A stretch of DNA of 64,000 nt from Streptomyces lichenis (GTDB lineage Bacteria; Actinomycetota; Actinomycetes; Streptomycetales; Streptomycetaceae): positions 1 through 64,000 of the forward strand of contig NZ_JALPTH010000009.1 in NCBI RefSeq assembly GCF_023218175.1, read 5' to 3'. Position numbers and translations under genes: made by a program. This document shows, one piece after another, positions 49,971 to 59,315 of this stretch. Within the stretch, counting starts at the first letter, position 1; the number at the start of each line of letters is the position of its first letter. The notes beneath the pieces were generated by a model. That model was not told the origin of the DNA. It did not search any database and saw only the letters and a program-made list of their open reading frames with translations.

Positions 49971-51740
49971 GTGCAGCAGGATGAACGCAAACCGGCGCAG
50001 CGGATGCGGCTGCCGGTGAAGGCGGCCCTACCGGGACGCCATCCGCACGAGGACAAGCCTCCGGTCACCGACCGGATCGTCTTCGGGGTGACCGCGGTGC
50101 TCACCCTCGCCTTCGTGGTGTGGGGCGCCACCGCCACCGACGCGCTGGAGAGCGTGTCGTCCACCCTGCTCGACGGGCTGATGCACAACGGCGGCTGGGC
50201 GTTCGTCCTGGCCGCCTCGGGTTTCGTGGTCTTCGCGCTCTGGCTGGCCGTCAGCCGCTACGGCCGCATCGAGCTGGGCCAGGAGCACGAGAAGCCCGAG
50301 TTCTCCACGATCTCCTGGGTCGCCATGATGTTCAGCGCCGGCATGGGCATCGGCCTGATGTTCTACGGCGTCAGCGAGCCGCTCGCGCACTTCACCGACC
50401 CGCCGCCGGGCACCGACCCCGCCGACGCGGCCGACGCCATGCAGACCGCGCTCGCCACCACCCTCTTCCACTGGACCCTGCACCCCTGGGCGATCTACGC
50501 GGTGGTCGGCCTGGCCATCGCCTACAGCACCTTCCGGCGGCGCCGGCGGCAGAACATCAGCGCCGTCTTCACCCCGCTGATCGGCAAGAAGCACGCCGAG
50601 GGCGCGCCCGGCCGGGTCATCGACATCCTCGCCATCTTCGCCACCCTGTTCGGCTCCGCGACCTCGCTCGGCCTGGGCGCGCTCCAGATCGGCAGCGGTA
50701 TGCAGGAGGTCGGCTGGCTCAGCAAGGCCGGCACCGGGCTGCTGGTCGCCGTGATCGCGGTGCTCACCGTCTGCTTCGTGCTCTCCGCGGTCTCCGGGGT
50801 GGAGAAGGGCATCCAGTGGCTGTCGAACACCAACATGGTGCTCGCGCTGCTGCTGGCGCTGTTCGTCTTCATCGCCGGACCGACCATCATGATCCTGGAC
50901 CTGGTGCCGACCTCGCTCGCCGCCTACCTGGAGGAGCTGCCGCAGCTCGCGGGCCGCACCGAGGCCTCCACCGGCGGCGGTGACGTGGCCGACTGGCTGA
51001 GCAGCTGGACGGTCTTCTACTGGGCCTGGTGGATCTCCTGGACGCCGTTCGTCGGCATGTTCATCGCCCGGATCAGCCGGGGCCGCACCATCCGCCAGTT
51101 CGTCGGCGGTGTGATCCTCGTCCCCAGCACCGTCAGCCTGATCTGGTTCGCCATCTTCGGCGGGACCTCGATGCACCTGGCGGACGAGGGCCGGCTGAGC
51201 GGCGACATGTCGCAGGAGGCCCAGCTCTTCGGTGTGCTGAAGGAGTACCCGATCGCCGGGGTCACCAGCCTGGTGGTGATGATCCTGGTCGGCATCTTCT
51301 TCGTCTCCGGCGCCGACGCCGCCTCCATCGTCATGGGCACCCTCTCCCAGAAGGGCAGCTTCGAACCGGCCCGGTTCGTGGTCGTCTTCTGGGGTGTGGT
51401 CACCGGCGCCGTGGCCGCCATCATGCTGCTGGTCGGCCAGGGCCAGGGCGACGCGCTCGCCGGACTCCAGCAACTCACCATCCTGGTGGCCGCGCCCTTT
51501 GTGCTGGTCATGATCGGGATGTGCTGGGCGCTCATGCGCGACCTGCGCCGCGACCCGCTGATCGTGCGCGGCGAGATCGCCGAGGAGGCGGTCGAGGAGG
51601 CCGTCATCGCGGGCCACGAGAAGTACTCCGGCGACTTCGAGATCCGCATCGGTCCGGGCGACGACGCCCCCGCCAGCGGTGCCGCCCCCGCGCCGAAGCA
51701 GGTCGAGGAGCCCCGCAAGGACGACCCGGGCGCCTCCTGA
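49971..51740 (+). CDS. BCCT family betaine/choline/carnitine transporter
   Basis: 589 residues from GTG 49971 (AAAGG eight bases upstream; GTG 49962 is an alternative). Twelve membrane helices. BCCT signatures: WVAMMFSAGMGIGLMFYGVSEPLAHF (about 103-128) with the Na+/substrate region and TVFYWAWWISWTPFVGMFIARISRGRTIRQF (about 343-373) with the aromatic WAWWISW box. Takes up compatible solutes with Na+ or H+. The ~60-residue acidic/Pro cytoplasmic tail (EEAVEEAVIAGHEKY...) may sense osmotic state as in BetP. Confidence 0.95.
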   Translation: MQQDERKPAQRMRLPVKAALPGRHPHEDKPPVTDRIVFGVTAVLTLAFVVWGATATDALESVSSTLLDGLMHNGGWAFVLAASGFVVFALWLAVSRYGRIELGQEHEKPEFSTISWVAMMFSAGMGIGLMFYGVSEPLAHFTDPPPGTDPADAADAMQTALATTLFHWTLHPWAIYAVVGLAIAYSTFRRRRRQNISAVFTPLIGKKHAEGAPGRVIDILAIFATLFGSATSLGLGALQIGSGMQEVGWLSKAGTGLLVAVIAVLTVCFVLSAVSGVEKGIQWLSNTNMVLALLLALFVFIAGPTIMILDLVPTSLAAYLEELPQLAGRTEASTGGGDVADWLSSWTVFYWAWWISWTPFVGMFIARISRGRTIRQFVGGVILVPSTVSLIWFAIFGGTSMHLADEGRLSGDMSQEAQLFGVLKEYPIAGVTSLVVMILVGIFFVSGADAASIVMGTLSQKGSFEPARFVVVFWGVVTGAVAAIMLLVGQGQGDALAGLQQLTILVAAPFVLVMIGMCWALMRDLRRDPLIVRGEIAEEAVEEAVIAGHEKYSGDFEIRIGPGDDAPASGAAPAPKQVEEPRKDDPGAS

Positions 51741-51767
51741 GGCTCCCGAGCCGCCGGTACGCGCAGC

Positions 51768-51794
51768 GGCCCCGTCCGACTCCCGGACGGGGCC
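51768..51794 (+). terminator. Terminator of the BCCT gene
   Basis: GGCCCCGTCCG and CGGACGGGGCC form a perfect 11-bp stem with loop ACTCC, 27 bp after the stop. Confidence 0.75.
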
Positions 51795-51982
51795 CCTGCA
51801 CACGTACGGCCCCAGACCGGCCCGCCTCCCGCGCCCGCACCCGGCGGCCCGACCCGGCGAGGACCGCCGCCGTGCTCAGCCCGACCACCCCGCCGCCGTC
51901 TCATCTCCTACGGCCGATGCCGGTCGACGCCGACCGACCCCCACGAGTCGCTCCGGGCCCGCTGACTAGGATCGGCTCCCTG

Positions 51983-53623
51983 ATGACTGCCACCCTCGTA
52001 GCCAAGGACCTCGCCGCCGCGCACGGTGAGCGCACCCTCTTCTCCGGACTCGACCTCGTCGTCGCACCCGGCGACGTGATCGGCCTCGTCGGCGTCAACG
52101 GCGCCGGCAAGTCCACCCTGCTCCGGCTGCTCGCCGGGCTGGACGCCCCCGAGCACGGGGAGCTGAGGCTGTCCCCGGCCACCGCCGCCGTCGGCCACCT
52201 CCCGCAGGAGCCGGAGCGCCGGGCGGGGGAGACGGTACGGGCGTTCCTCGCCCGGCGCACCGGGGTCGCCGAGGCCCAGGCCGCCATGGACACGGCCACC
52301 GAGGCGCTGGTCGCGGGGGAGCCCGGCGCGGACGACGCCTACGCGGCGAGTCTGGAGCGCTGGCTGCACCTCGGCGGCGCCGACCTGGACGAGCGGGCCG
52401 AGGAGACCGCCGACTCCCTCGGGCTCACCGTCGGCCTCGACGCGCCGATGACCTCCCTCTCCGGCGGCCAGGCGGCCCGCGCCGGGCTCGCCTCGCTGCT
52501 GCTCTCCCGCTATGACGTCTTCCTGCTGGACGAGCCCACCAACGACCTCGATCTGGACGGCCTGGAGCGGCTGGAGCGGTTCGTCCAGGGGCTGCGCGCC
52601 GGGACCGTCGTCATCAGCCACGACCGCGAGTTCCTGGCCCGTACCGTCACCAAGGTCCTGGAACTCGACCTGGCCCAGCAGAGGATCACCCTCTACGGCG
52701 GCGGCTACGACGCCTATCTGGAGGAGCGTGAGACGGCCCGCCGGCACGCCCGCGAGGACTACGAGGAGTACGCCGACCGCCGGTCCGCCCTGGAGGACCG
52801 GGCGCAGACCCAGCGGTCCTGGATGGACAAGGGCGTGAAGAACGCCCGCCGCAAGGCCGGTGACAACGACAAGATCGGCCGCAAGTTCCGCAGCGAGGCC
52901 AGCGAGAAGCAGGCCGCCAAGGCCCGCCAGACCCAGCGCATGATCGAGCGCCTGGAGGTGGTGGAGGAGCCCCGCAAGGAGTGGGAGCTGCGGATGGAGA
53001 TCGCCCCCGCCCCGCGCTCCGCCTCCGTGGTGGCGGTGCTGCGCGAGGCCGAGGCGGTCCGCGGCGGCTTCCGCTTCGGCCCGGTCACCCTCCAGATCGA
53101 CTGGGCCGACCGGGTCGCCGTCACCGGCGCCAACGGGGCCGGCAAGTCCACCCTGCTGGCCGCGCTCCTCGGCCGGCTGCCGCTGGAGGCCGGGCACGCG
53201 GCGCTCGGCCCCGGGGTGGTGGTCGGCGAGGTCGACCAGGCCCGCGCGCTCTTCCACGGCCTGGAGACCCTGCTCGACGCCTTCCGGGCCGCCGTCCCCG
53301 AGACCGAGCCCGCCGAGGTGCGCACCCTGCTGGCCAAGTTCGGCCTCAAGGCGGACCATGTGCTGCGTCCGGCCACCACCCTCTCCCCGGGCGAGCGCAC
53401 CCGCGCCGCGCTCGCCCTCCTCCAGGGCCGCGGCGTCAACCTGCTCGTCCTCGACGAGCCCACCAACCACCTGGACCTGCCCGCCATCGAGCAGCTGGAG
53501 TCCGCCCTGGACGCCTACTCCGGCACCCTGCTGCTGGTCACCCACGACCGCCGGATGCTCGAAGCCGTCCGCACCACCCGCCGCATCGAGGTCGCCGGAG
53601 GCAAGGCCACCGAACTCACCTGA
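51983..53623 (+). CDS. ABC-F family ATPase (second in window)
   Basis: 546 residues, two cassettes without membrane helices: GVNGAGKST, LSGGQAARAGLASLLLSRYDVFLLDEPTNDLDL; then GANGAGKST, LSPGERTRAALALLQGRGVNLLVLDEPTNHLDL. The basic linker SWMDKGVKNARRKAGDNDKIGRKFRSEASEKQAAKARQ is the tRNA-facing arm. In contrast to the ABC-F at 11-12.6 kb it has no long structured leader and cassette 2 has LSPGE instead of LSGGE, so a housekeeping translation role is as likely as drug resistance. ATG 51983 follows the AGGATCGGCTCCCTG region. Confidence 0.9.
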   Translation: MTATLVAKDLAAAHGERTLFSGLDLVVAPGDVIGLVGVNGAGKSTLLRLLAGLDAPEHGELRLSPATAAVGHLPQEPERRAGETVRAFLARRTGVAEAQAAMDTATEALVAGEPGADDAYAASLERWLHLGGADLDERAEETADSLGLTVGLDAPMTSLSGGQAARAGLASLLLSRYDVFLLDEPTNDLDLDGLERLERFVQGLRAGTVVISHDREFLARTVTKVLELDLAQQRITLYGGGYDAYLEERETARRHAREDYEEYADRRSALEDRAQTQRSWMDKGVKNARRKAGDNDKIGRKFRSEASEKQAAKARQTQRMIERLEVVEEPRKEWELRMEIAPAPRSASVVAVLREAEAVRGGFRFGPVTLQIDWADRVAVTGANGAGKSTLLAALLGRLPLEAGHAALGPGVVVGEVDQARALFHGLETLLDAFRAAVPETEPAEVRTLLAKFGLKADHVLRPATTLSPGERTRAALALLQGRGVNLLVLDEPTNHLDLPAIEQLESALDAYSGTLLLVTHDRRMLEAVRTTRRIEVAGGKATELT

Positions 53624-53642
53624 CGGCCCCCCGGCACGCACC

Positions 53643-53682
53643 GATGGCCGGGGCCGGCACCCATGCGCCCGCCCCGGCCATC
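53643..53682. terminator. Bidirectional terminator between ABC-F and tex
   Basis: GATGGCCGGGGC and GCCCCGGCCATC form a perfect 12-bp stem with a 16-nt loop between two convergent genes. Confidence 0.75.
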
Positions 53683-53698
53683 AGCCGGACATCGCCTG

Positions 53699-53754
53699 CC
53701 GGTCACCGCCGGCCGGTCACCGCCTGCCGGTCACCGCCTGCCGGTCAGCGGCGG
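53699..53754. repeat. 14-bp tandem repeat, four units, spanning the tex stop
   Basis: Units CCGGTCACCGCCGG, CCGGTCACCGCCTG twice and CCGGTCAGCGGCGG begin at 53699, 53713, 53727 and 53741. TCA in each unit reads TGA on the minus strand; the one at 53745-53747 is the tex stop, and the others are 14, 28 and 42 bp beyond, in all three frames. Confidence 0.85.
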
Positions 53755-56210
53755 CCCTTGCCCCGGCCGCCGCCGGAACCGCTGCCGCCGCCTTCGAGCA
53801 GGCCCGCCTTGCGCAGGGCGTCGGCCATGGCGCTGTTGGCCGGGGCGGGGGCTCCCGACGGGCGGCCGCCCCCGGCCGTACCGGCGCCACCGCCCGTACC
53901 GCCGCGGCGGTCCCGGCCACCGGCTCCACCGCGTCCGCCGCGGTCCGCACCACCACCGCCGCCGCCCTGGCGCTGCTGCGGCGGTCGGCCGCCGCGCTCG
54001 CGGCGCGCGCCGCCGCCCTGGCCGCCGGAGGCACCGGCCGCCGCCTCGTCGTCCAGCCGGAACGTCAGCGAGATCCGCTTGCGCGGGATGTCCACGTCCA
54101 GGACTTTCACCTTGACCACGTCACCCGGCTTCACCACCTCGCGCGGGTCCTTGACGAAGGTGCGGGACATCGCCGACACATGGACCAGCCCGTCCTGGTG
54201 GACACCGACGTCCACAAAGGCGCCGAAGGCGGCGACATTGGTGACCACGCCCTCCAGCACCATCCCGGAGGCCAGGTCGCCGATCTTCTCCACGCCCTCC
54301 TTGAAGGTGGCCGTGCGGAACGCCGGACGCGGGTCGCGGCCCGGCTTCTCCAGCTCGCGCAGGATGTCGGTGACGGTCGGCAGACCGAACTTCTCGTCCA
54401 CGAACTCGTCCGGCCGCAGCGACCGCAGCACCGAGGTGTTGCCGATCAGCGCGGCCACCTCACCGCCCGCCTTCTTCCCCATCGCCCGCACCACCGGGTA
54501 CGCCTCGGGGTGCACACTGGACGCGTCCAGCGGGTCGTCGCCGCCGCGGATCCGCAGGAAGCCGGCGCACTGCTCGTACGCCTTCGGGCCGAGGCGCGCC
54601 ACGTCCTTCAGGGCGCGGCGGGAGCGGAACGGGCCGTTGGCGTCCCGGTGGGACACGATGTTCTCGGCGAGCCCGGAGCTGATGCCGGAGACCCGGGACA
54701 GCAGGGGCGCGGAGGCGGTGTTGACGTCCACGCCCACGCCGTTGACGCAGTCCTCGACCACCGCGTCCAGCGAACGCGACAGCTTCACCTCGGACAGGTC
54801 GTGCTGGTACTGCCCCACGCCGATCGACTTGGGGTCGATCTTCACCAGCTCGGCCAGCGGGTCCTGCAGGCGGCGGGCGATGGAGACCGCGCCGCGCAGC
54901 GACACGTCCATGTCCGGCAGTTCCTGGGAGGCGAACGCCGAGGCCGAGTACACCGAGGCGCCCGCCTCCGAGACCATCACCTTGGTGAGGTCCAACTCCG
55001 GGTGCCTGGCGATCAGTTCGCCGGCCAGCTTGTCGGTCTCGCGGGAGGCGGTGCCGTTGCCGATGGCGACCAGCTCGACCGCGTGCTCCTTCGCCAGCCG
55101 GGCCAGCTTGGCCAGCGCCTCGTCCCAGCGGTTGGCGGGGACGTGCGGGTGGATGACCTCGGTGGCGACGACCTTGCCGGTGGCGTCGACCACGGCGACC
55201 TTCACCCCGGTGCGGAAACCGGGGTCGAGCCCGAGGGTGGCGCGGGTGCCGGCCGGGGCGGCCAGCAGCAGATCGCGCAGGTTCGCGGCGAAGACCCGTA
55301 CCGCCTCGTCCTCCGCCGCGGTGCGCAGCCGGGTGCGCAGATCGATGCCCAGGTGCACCAGGATGCGGGTGCGCCACGCCCAGCGGACCGTCTCGGCCAG
55401 CCAGGCGTCACCCGGCCGCCCCGCCTGGGCGATGCCGAACCGGTGGGCCACCGCGCCCTCGTAGCTCGACGGGCCCTCGCGCGGCTCCTCCGGCTCCAGC
55501 ACCAGGTCGAGGACGTCCTCCTTCTCGCCGCGCAGCATCGCCAGGATCCGGTGCGAGGGCAGCTCGGTGAAGCCCTCCGCGAAGTCGAAGTAGTCGGCGA
55601 ACTTGGCGCCCGCCTCCTCCTTGCCGTCCCGGACCCTGGCCACCAGCCGGCCCTTGCCCCACATGGTCTCGCGCAGCTCGCCGATCAGGTCGGCGTCCTC
55701 GGAGAACCGCTCGGTCAGGATCGCCCGGGCGCCCTCCAGCGCGGCCGCCGGATCGGCGACGCCCTTGTCCGGGTCGGCGAACGCGGCCGCCGCGGCGAGC
55801 GGTTCGACCGAGGGGTCGCTGAGCAGCCCCTGCGCCAGCGGCTCCAGGCCCGCCTCCCGGGCGATCTGCGCCTTGGTGCGCCGCTTGGGCTTGAACGGCA
55901 GATACACGTCCTCCAACCGCGCCTTGGTGTCGGCGGCGCGGATGCTCGCCTCCACCTCCGCGGTGAGCCTGCCCTGCTCGCGTACGGACTCCAGGACCGC
56001 GGTCCGCCGCTCCTCCAGCTCCCGCAGATAGCGCAGCCGCTCCTCCAGGGAGCGCAGCTGCGCGTCGTCCAGCATCTCGGTGGCTTCCTTGCGGTAGCGC
56101 GCGATGAACGGCACGGTCGAGCCGCCGTCCAGCAGCTCCACGGCCGCCTTCACCTGCCGCTCCCGTACGCCGAGTTCCTCGGCGATCCTGCCTTCGATGG
56201 ACGTCGTCAC
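53745..56210 (-). CDS. tex: Tex-family RNA-binding protein
   Basis: 821 residues from GTG 56210. Order of domains: N-terminal helical Tex_N (ELGVRERQVKAAVELLDGGSTVPFIARYRKEATEMLDD), YqgF-like RNase H fold (TLGLDPGFRTGVKVAVVDATGKVV, AIGNGTASRETDKL), helix-hairpin-helix (VGVDVNTASAPLLSRVSGISSGLAENIV... ALKDVARLGPKAYEQCAGFLRI) and S1 (GMVLEGVVTNVAAFGAFVDVGVHQDGLVHVSAMS). Acts in transcription as a nucleic-acid-binding accessory protein. The ~90-residue tail is Gly/Arg-rich (RGG-like), longer than in Tex of low-GC bacteria. Confidence 0.96.
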   Translation of the reverse strand: MTTSIEGRIAEELGVRERQVKAAVELLDGGSTVPFIARYRKEATEMLDDAQLRSLEERLRYLRELEERRTAVLESVREQGRLTAEVEASIRAADTKARLEDVYLPFKPKRRTKAQIAREAGLEPLAQGLLSDPSVEPLAAAAAFADPDKGVADPAAALEGARAILTERFSEDADLIGELRETMWGKGRLVARVRDGKEEAGAKFADYFDFAEGFTELPSHRILAMLRGEKEDVLDLVLEPEEPREGPSSYEGAVAHRFGIAQAGRPGDAWLAETVRWAWRTRILVHLGIDLRTRLRTAAEDEAVRVFAANLRDLLLAAPAGTRATLGLDPGFRTGVKVAVVDATGKVVATEVIHPHVPANRWDEALAKLARLAKEHAVELVAIGNGTASRETDKLAGELIARHPELDLTKVMVSEAGASVYSASAFASQELPDMDVSLRGAVSIARRLQDPLAELVKIDPKSIGVGQYQHDLSEVKLSRSLDAVVEDCVNGVGVDVNTASAPLLSRVSGISSGLAENIVSHRDANGPFRSRRALKDVARLGPKAYEQCAGFLRIRGGDDPLDASSVHPEAYPVVRAMGKKAGGEVAALIGNTSVLRSLRPDEFVDEKFGLPTVTDILRELEKPGRDPRPAFRTATFKEGVEKIGDLASGMVLEGVVTNVAAFGAFVDVGVHQDGLVHVSAMSRTFVKDPREVVKPGDVVKVKVLDVDIPRKRISLTFRLDDEAAAGASGGQGGGARRERGGRPPQQRQGGGGGGADRGGRGGAGGRDRRGGTGGGAGTAGGGRPSGAPAPANSAMADALRKAGLLEGGGSGSGGGRGKGRR

Positions 56211-56350
56211 GATGTCCGACCCGCTTCCTCGTGCCTCCAGCTTGCCTTTGCATTCTGCCGCAGCGGTACGACAGGAGGGGGGAGGCCTCCGTGACCGGGC
56301 CCGGCCGAAAGGCGTTTGACGCGGGGGGTGGGGCACGATCGGATGTCCCC

Positions 56351-56815
56351 ATGGTCGGATCAGAGGACACCGGTACGGCGGGACTCCGCATCCTGACTCC
56401 CGAGGACGAGACCGCCCTCCGGGACTGGCTGCACGTCCACAACACGGTCATCCCCACCCATCGGCTGACGCTGGACGAGGCGTGGGACCGGGCCGGGCGG
56501 CACCGGCTGGAGGTCGCCTACCTCGGGGACACCGCGGTGGGCTCCAGCACCGTGCGGCCGCCGGCCGACGGTACGCGCACGGCGACGGTGATCGCCCGGG
56601 TGCTCCCCGGTCACCGCGGCCGGGGCTTCGGCGGGCGGCTCTACGCCCGGGGTCTGGACCGGGCGCGGCGGCTCGGCGCGGAGACGGTGGAGACGGTGGT
56701 GCTGTCGAGCAACGAGGACGGGCTGCGGTTCGCCCGGAAGCACGGCTTCGCCGAGACGGAGCGCTATGTACTGCCGGGCGAGACCGTCCCCTGGGTGGAT
56801 TTCCGGCTCCGTTGA
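56351..56815 (+). CDS. GNAT acetyltransferase
   Basis: 154 residues. Acetyl-CoA loop VLPGHRGRGFGGRLYARGLDRARRLGAETVETVVLSSNEDGLRFARKHGF (about 81-131) is the GNAT motif A/B. ATG 56351 is chosen; an in-frame GTG at 56291 would add 20 residues of low-complexity sequence. Divergent from tex. Substrate not recognisable. Confidence 0.82.
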   Translation: MVGSEDTGTAGLRILTPEDETALRDWLHVHNTVIPTHRLTLDEAWDRAGRHRLEVAYLGDTAVGSSTVRPPADGTRTATVIARVLPGHRGRGFGGRLYARGLDRARRLGAETVETVVLSSNEDGLRFARKHGFAETERYVLPGETVPWVDFRLR

Positions 56816-56851
56816 GCGGGTGATCCGGTACGGGGCCGGGCCGCGCCGTCC

Positions 56852-56983
56852 TCAGGCCCGGCGGGCGCGGCCGCCGCCCCGCGAGGCCCCGCCGAAGAGC
56901 CGGGCGAGCAGCCGGAACGGCAGGGTGACCACGGTGGCGACGGCCGAGCCGATCATGCGGAAGAAGTCCGCGATCGTACGCAT
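56852..56983 (-). CDS. LPFR-motif small protein
   Basis: 43 residues: MRTIADFFRMIGSAVATVV, then TLPFRLLARLFGG and an Arg/Gly tail. Strong GGAGG six bases before ATG. This is a conserved Streptomyces micro-protein known only by its LPFR motif; the first 33 residues form one amphipathic or membrane-binding helix, and the basic tail could face phospholipid head groups. Function unknown. It stands alone in a gap of 350 bp. Confidence 0.85.
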   Translation of the reverse strand: MRTIADFFRMIGSAVATVVTLPFRLLARLFGGASRGGGRARRA

Positions 56984-57165
56984 GGGGTACCTCCGGTGAC
57001 ATCGGGGTGTGGTCCCTCCGCGTTGCCCGCACCGCCCCCGCCAAACGTCCCCACGCTCCGGGAGGCCCGCTGGGAGCCCGCCTGTCCGGCCCTCCGGCCC
57101 GTCCCCGGATGCCGGGTCCCCGGAAGCCCGGCCCTCCGGACCTCGCGCCTCCGGCCCCCGCCGCC

Positions 57166-58029
57166 TCAGCCCCTGGCGACCAGGCCCTCCGGGAAGGCCC
57201 CCGCCATCACCGCCGCCTCCAGGAAGCCGCGCCCCAGCTCGGCCAGCCGCTCGACGCCGGCCGCTCCCAGGTGCTCGTAGGGGGCGGCGTCCATCCGGTC
57301 GGTGTGCTCCTCCACCTCGGCCCGCAGGGCCGCGCCCGCCTCGGTCAGCTCACCGTCCGCGTCCAGCACCCCGCGCCCGCGCAGCCGCTCCACCGCGGCG
57401 TCCCAGTCGGTCCGCCGCCAGCCGCGGGTGGCCAGCGCGAACCGGGGGGTCATGCCCCTGCCCGTCGCGGTGTGGCTGACCAGGGCCTCCAGCGGGTCCA
57501 GCCCGGCGAGCAGCAGGGCGGCGAGGTGGCCGTCCCCGCGGTGCTCGCGCAGCAGCGTCGCCCCGTGCCAGTACGCCAGGTGCGGCTCCACCGGAACCGG
57601 CAGGTCGGCCTGGGCGGAGTACAGCGGACGGGCGTGCCGGGTGCAGGCCTCGGCGGCCCGCAGCGCCAGCCCGGCCGCCTCCGCCATCTCCTCGGAGGCG
57701 ATCGCCTCCTCGCCGAGCAGCCGCCGCAGCGTGGCGTCCACCGCACGCAGCCGGGCGGCGAGCACCGCCTCGGGGGAGACGGTGTCCCAGACGGCCGGCA
57801 GGTGCCGGGCGACCAGCTCATGGCTGAAGTTGTAGAACGTGGCGGTGACGGTGCCGGCCGCGACCCGGCCCAGCGGCGCCGAACGGGTCGCGAAGTAGGC
57901 GGCGGAGCTGTCGGTGACGCCCTCGGCGGCCAGCTCCCTGTGCAGGTCGGGGGAGAAGTAGAGCGTCGAGTGCAGAGGGTTCACGGCGTGGTGGCAGCGG
58001 CGTGCGGCGCGGGGCGGGAGAGTCGTCAT
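57166..58029 (-). CDS. SCO6745/SalK-like family protein
   Basis: 287 residues, mostly alpha-helical: CHHAVNPLHSTLYFSPDLHRELAAEGVTDSSAAYFATRSAPLG, TATFYNFSHELVARHLPAVWD, then a C-terminal winged-helix-like part (WDAAVERLRGRGVLDADGELTEAGAALRAEVEEHTDRM). The family is known in actinomycetes by its S. coelicolor member; biochemical role unknown. A perfect TACCGAC-TG-GTCGGTA operator is 12 bp upstream of ATG 58029. No Shine-Dalgarno sequence is seen, so the message may be leaderless or the site weak. Confidence 0.82.
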   Translation of the reverse strand: MTTLPPRAARRCHHAVNPLHSTLYFSPDLHRELAAEGVTDSSAAYFATRSAPLGRVAAGTVTATFYNFSHELVARHLPAVWDTVSPEAVLAARLRAVDATLRRLLGEEAIASEEMAEAAGLALRAAEACTRHARPLYSAQADLPVPVEPHLAYWHGATLLREHRGDGHLAALLLAGLDPLEALVSHTATGRGMTPRFALATRGWRRTDWDAAVERLRGRGVLDADGELTEAGAALRAEVEEHTDRMDAAPYEHLGAAGVERLAELGRGFLEAAVMAGAFPEGLVARG

Positions 58030-58040
58030 GGACTGCACGT

Positions 58041-58056
58041 TACCGACTGGTCGGTA
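58041..58056. promoter_or_regulatory. TetR-type operator TACCGAC-TG-GTCGGTA
   Basis: Perfect 7-bp inverted arms. This sequence class is the usual binding site of TetR/AcrR repressors in actinomycetes. It precedes the SCO6745-like gene; no TetR gene is adjacent. Confidence 0.75.
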
Positions 58057-58168
58057 CGGCAGAAAGGGTGGGCTGCTCGTCATTGCGGCCGCCGGGTGCC
58101 GCGAGAAGGATGGGAAGTGCGGCCGGCCGCGGAGCCGGGCCCGCGACGGGGCGGAGGAGGCGGAGCGC

Positions 58169-59266
58169 ATGGCCGGTGGAGACCCGGGGGAGCACCGGAC
58201 GCGCGTACGCCCTTCGCGTCGAGCGGTCCCGGCGGGCCGGCCCGGGGTCGGGGACCCCTCGCCGGATGCGCACGGGCCGGACGCCCCCGCCGATGGCCCG
58301 GTGGTCCGGCCCGTGCTGGTGGTGCTGTTCGACGGGGTGCAGAGCCTGGACGTCAGCGGCCCGCTGGAGGTCTTCGCCGGGGCCGGGCACGCCACCCCGG
58401 ACCACGTCCCGTACCCGCTGACCACCGCCTCCCTGGACGGGCGGCCGGTCCGCACCCAGAGCGGGCTGCGCCTCGCCCCCGACATCCCGCTCGCCGCCGC
58501 CGAGGTGGAGCACACCCTGCTCGTCCCCGGCGGCGAGGGCACCCGGCACCCCGACCCGGCCCTGGTGGAGTGGCTGCGGACGCACGGACCGCGCGCCGAG
58601 CGGCTGATGGCCGTCTGCACCGGATCGCTGCTGCTGGCCGCCGCGGGACTGCTGGACGGCCGCCGCGCCACCACCCACTGGGCCTTCTGCGACCGGCTGA
58701 GCCGGCTGCGGCCGGCGGTGGAGGTGGACCCCGACCCGATCTTCGTGCGGGACGGACCGGTCGCCACCTCGGCCGGGGTCACCGCCGGCATCGACCTCGC
58801 ACTGGCCCTGGTGGAGGAGGACCACGGCCGGGAGACCGCCCTCGCCATCGCCCGCCATCTGGTGGTCTTCCTGCGCCGCCCCGGCAACCAGGCCCAGTTC
58901 AGCGCCCAGCTGGCCGCGCAGACGGCCCGGCGCGAACCGCTGCGCGAGCTCCAGCAGTTCATCACCGAGCATCCGGCGGCCGACCTCTCCGTGGAGGCGC
59001 TCGCCGCCCGCGCCCGGCTCTCGCCCCGCCACTTCGCCCGGGCCTTCCGCGCGGAGACCGGCACCACCCCCGGCCGCTATGTGGACCGGGTCCGGCTCGA
59101 ACACGCCCGCCGCCTGCTGGAGGACACCACCGACGGGGTGCAGGAGGTCGCCCGCGCCGCCGGCTACGGCACCGCCGAGGCGATGCGCCGCGCCTTCGCC
59201 AAGGCCCTGGACACCGCCCCCGCCGAGTACCGCCGCCGCTTCCACGCCCCGCTCCCCGCCCACTGA
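58169..59266 (+). CDS. GlxA family AraC-type regulator with DJ-1/PfpI domain
   Basis: 365 residues. A disordered N-terminal ~48 residues, then a DJ-1/PfpI sensor domain (VVLFDGVQSLDVSGPLEVFAGAG, TLLVPGGEG, MAVCTGSLLLAAAGLLDGRRATTHWAFCDRL with the nucleophile-elbow Cys) and an AraC helix-turn-helix pair (LSVEALAARARLSPRHFARAFRAETGTTPGRYV, DGVQEVARAAGYGTAEAMRRAFAKALDTAPAEYRRRF). GGAGG precedes ATG 58169. Likely controls the PfpI gene 49 bp downstream. Confidence 0.93.
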   Translation: MAGGDPGEHRTRVRPSRRAVPAGRPGVGDPSPDAHGPDAPADGPVVRPVLVVLFDGVQSLDVSGPLEVFAGAGHATPDHVPYPLTTASLDGRPVRTQSGLRLAPDIPLAAAEVEHTLLVPGGEGTRHPDPALVEWLRTHGPRAERLMAVCTGSLLLAAAGLLDGRRATTHWAFCDRLSRLRPAVEVDPDPIFVRDGPVATSAGVTAGIDLALALVEEDHGRETALAIARHLVVFLRRPGNQAQFSAQLAAQTARREPLRELQQFITEHPAADLSVEALAARARLSPRHFARAFRAETGTTPGRYVDRVRLEHARRLLEDTTDGVQEVARAAGYGTAEAMRRAFAKALDTAPAEYRRRFHAPLPAH

Positions 59267-59315
59267 CCCCACCCCGACACCCGTCGACCGCACGCGCACC
59301 GAAGGGACCCACCCC

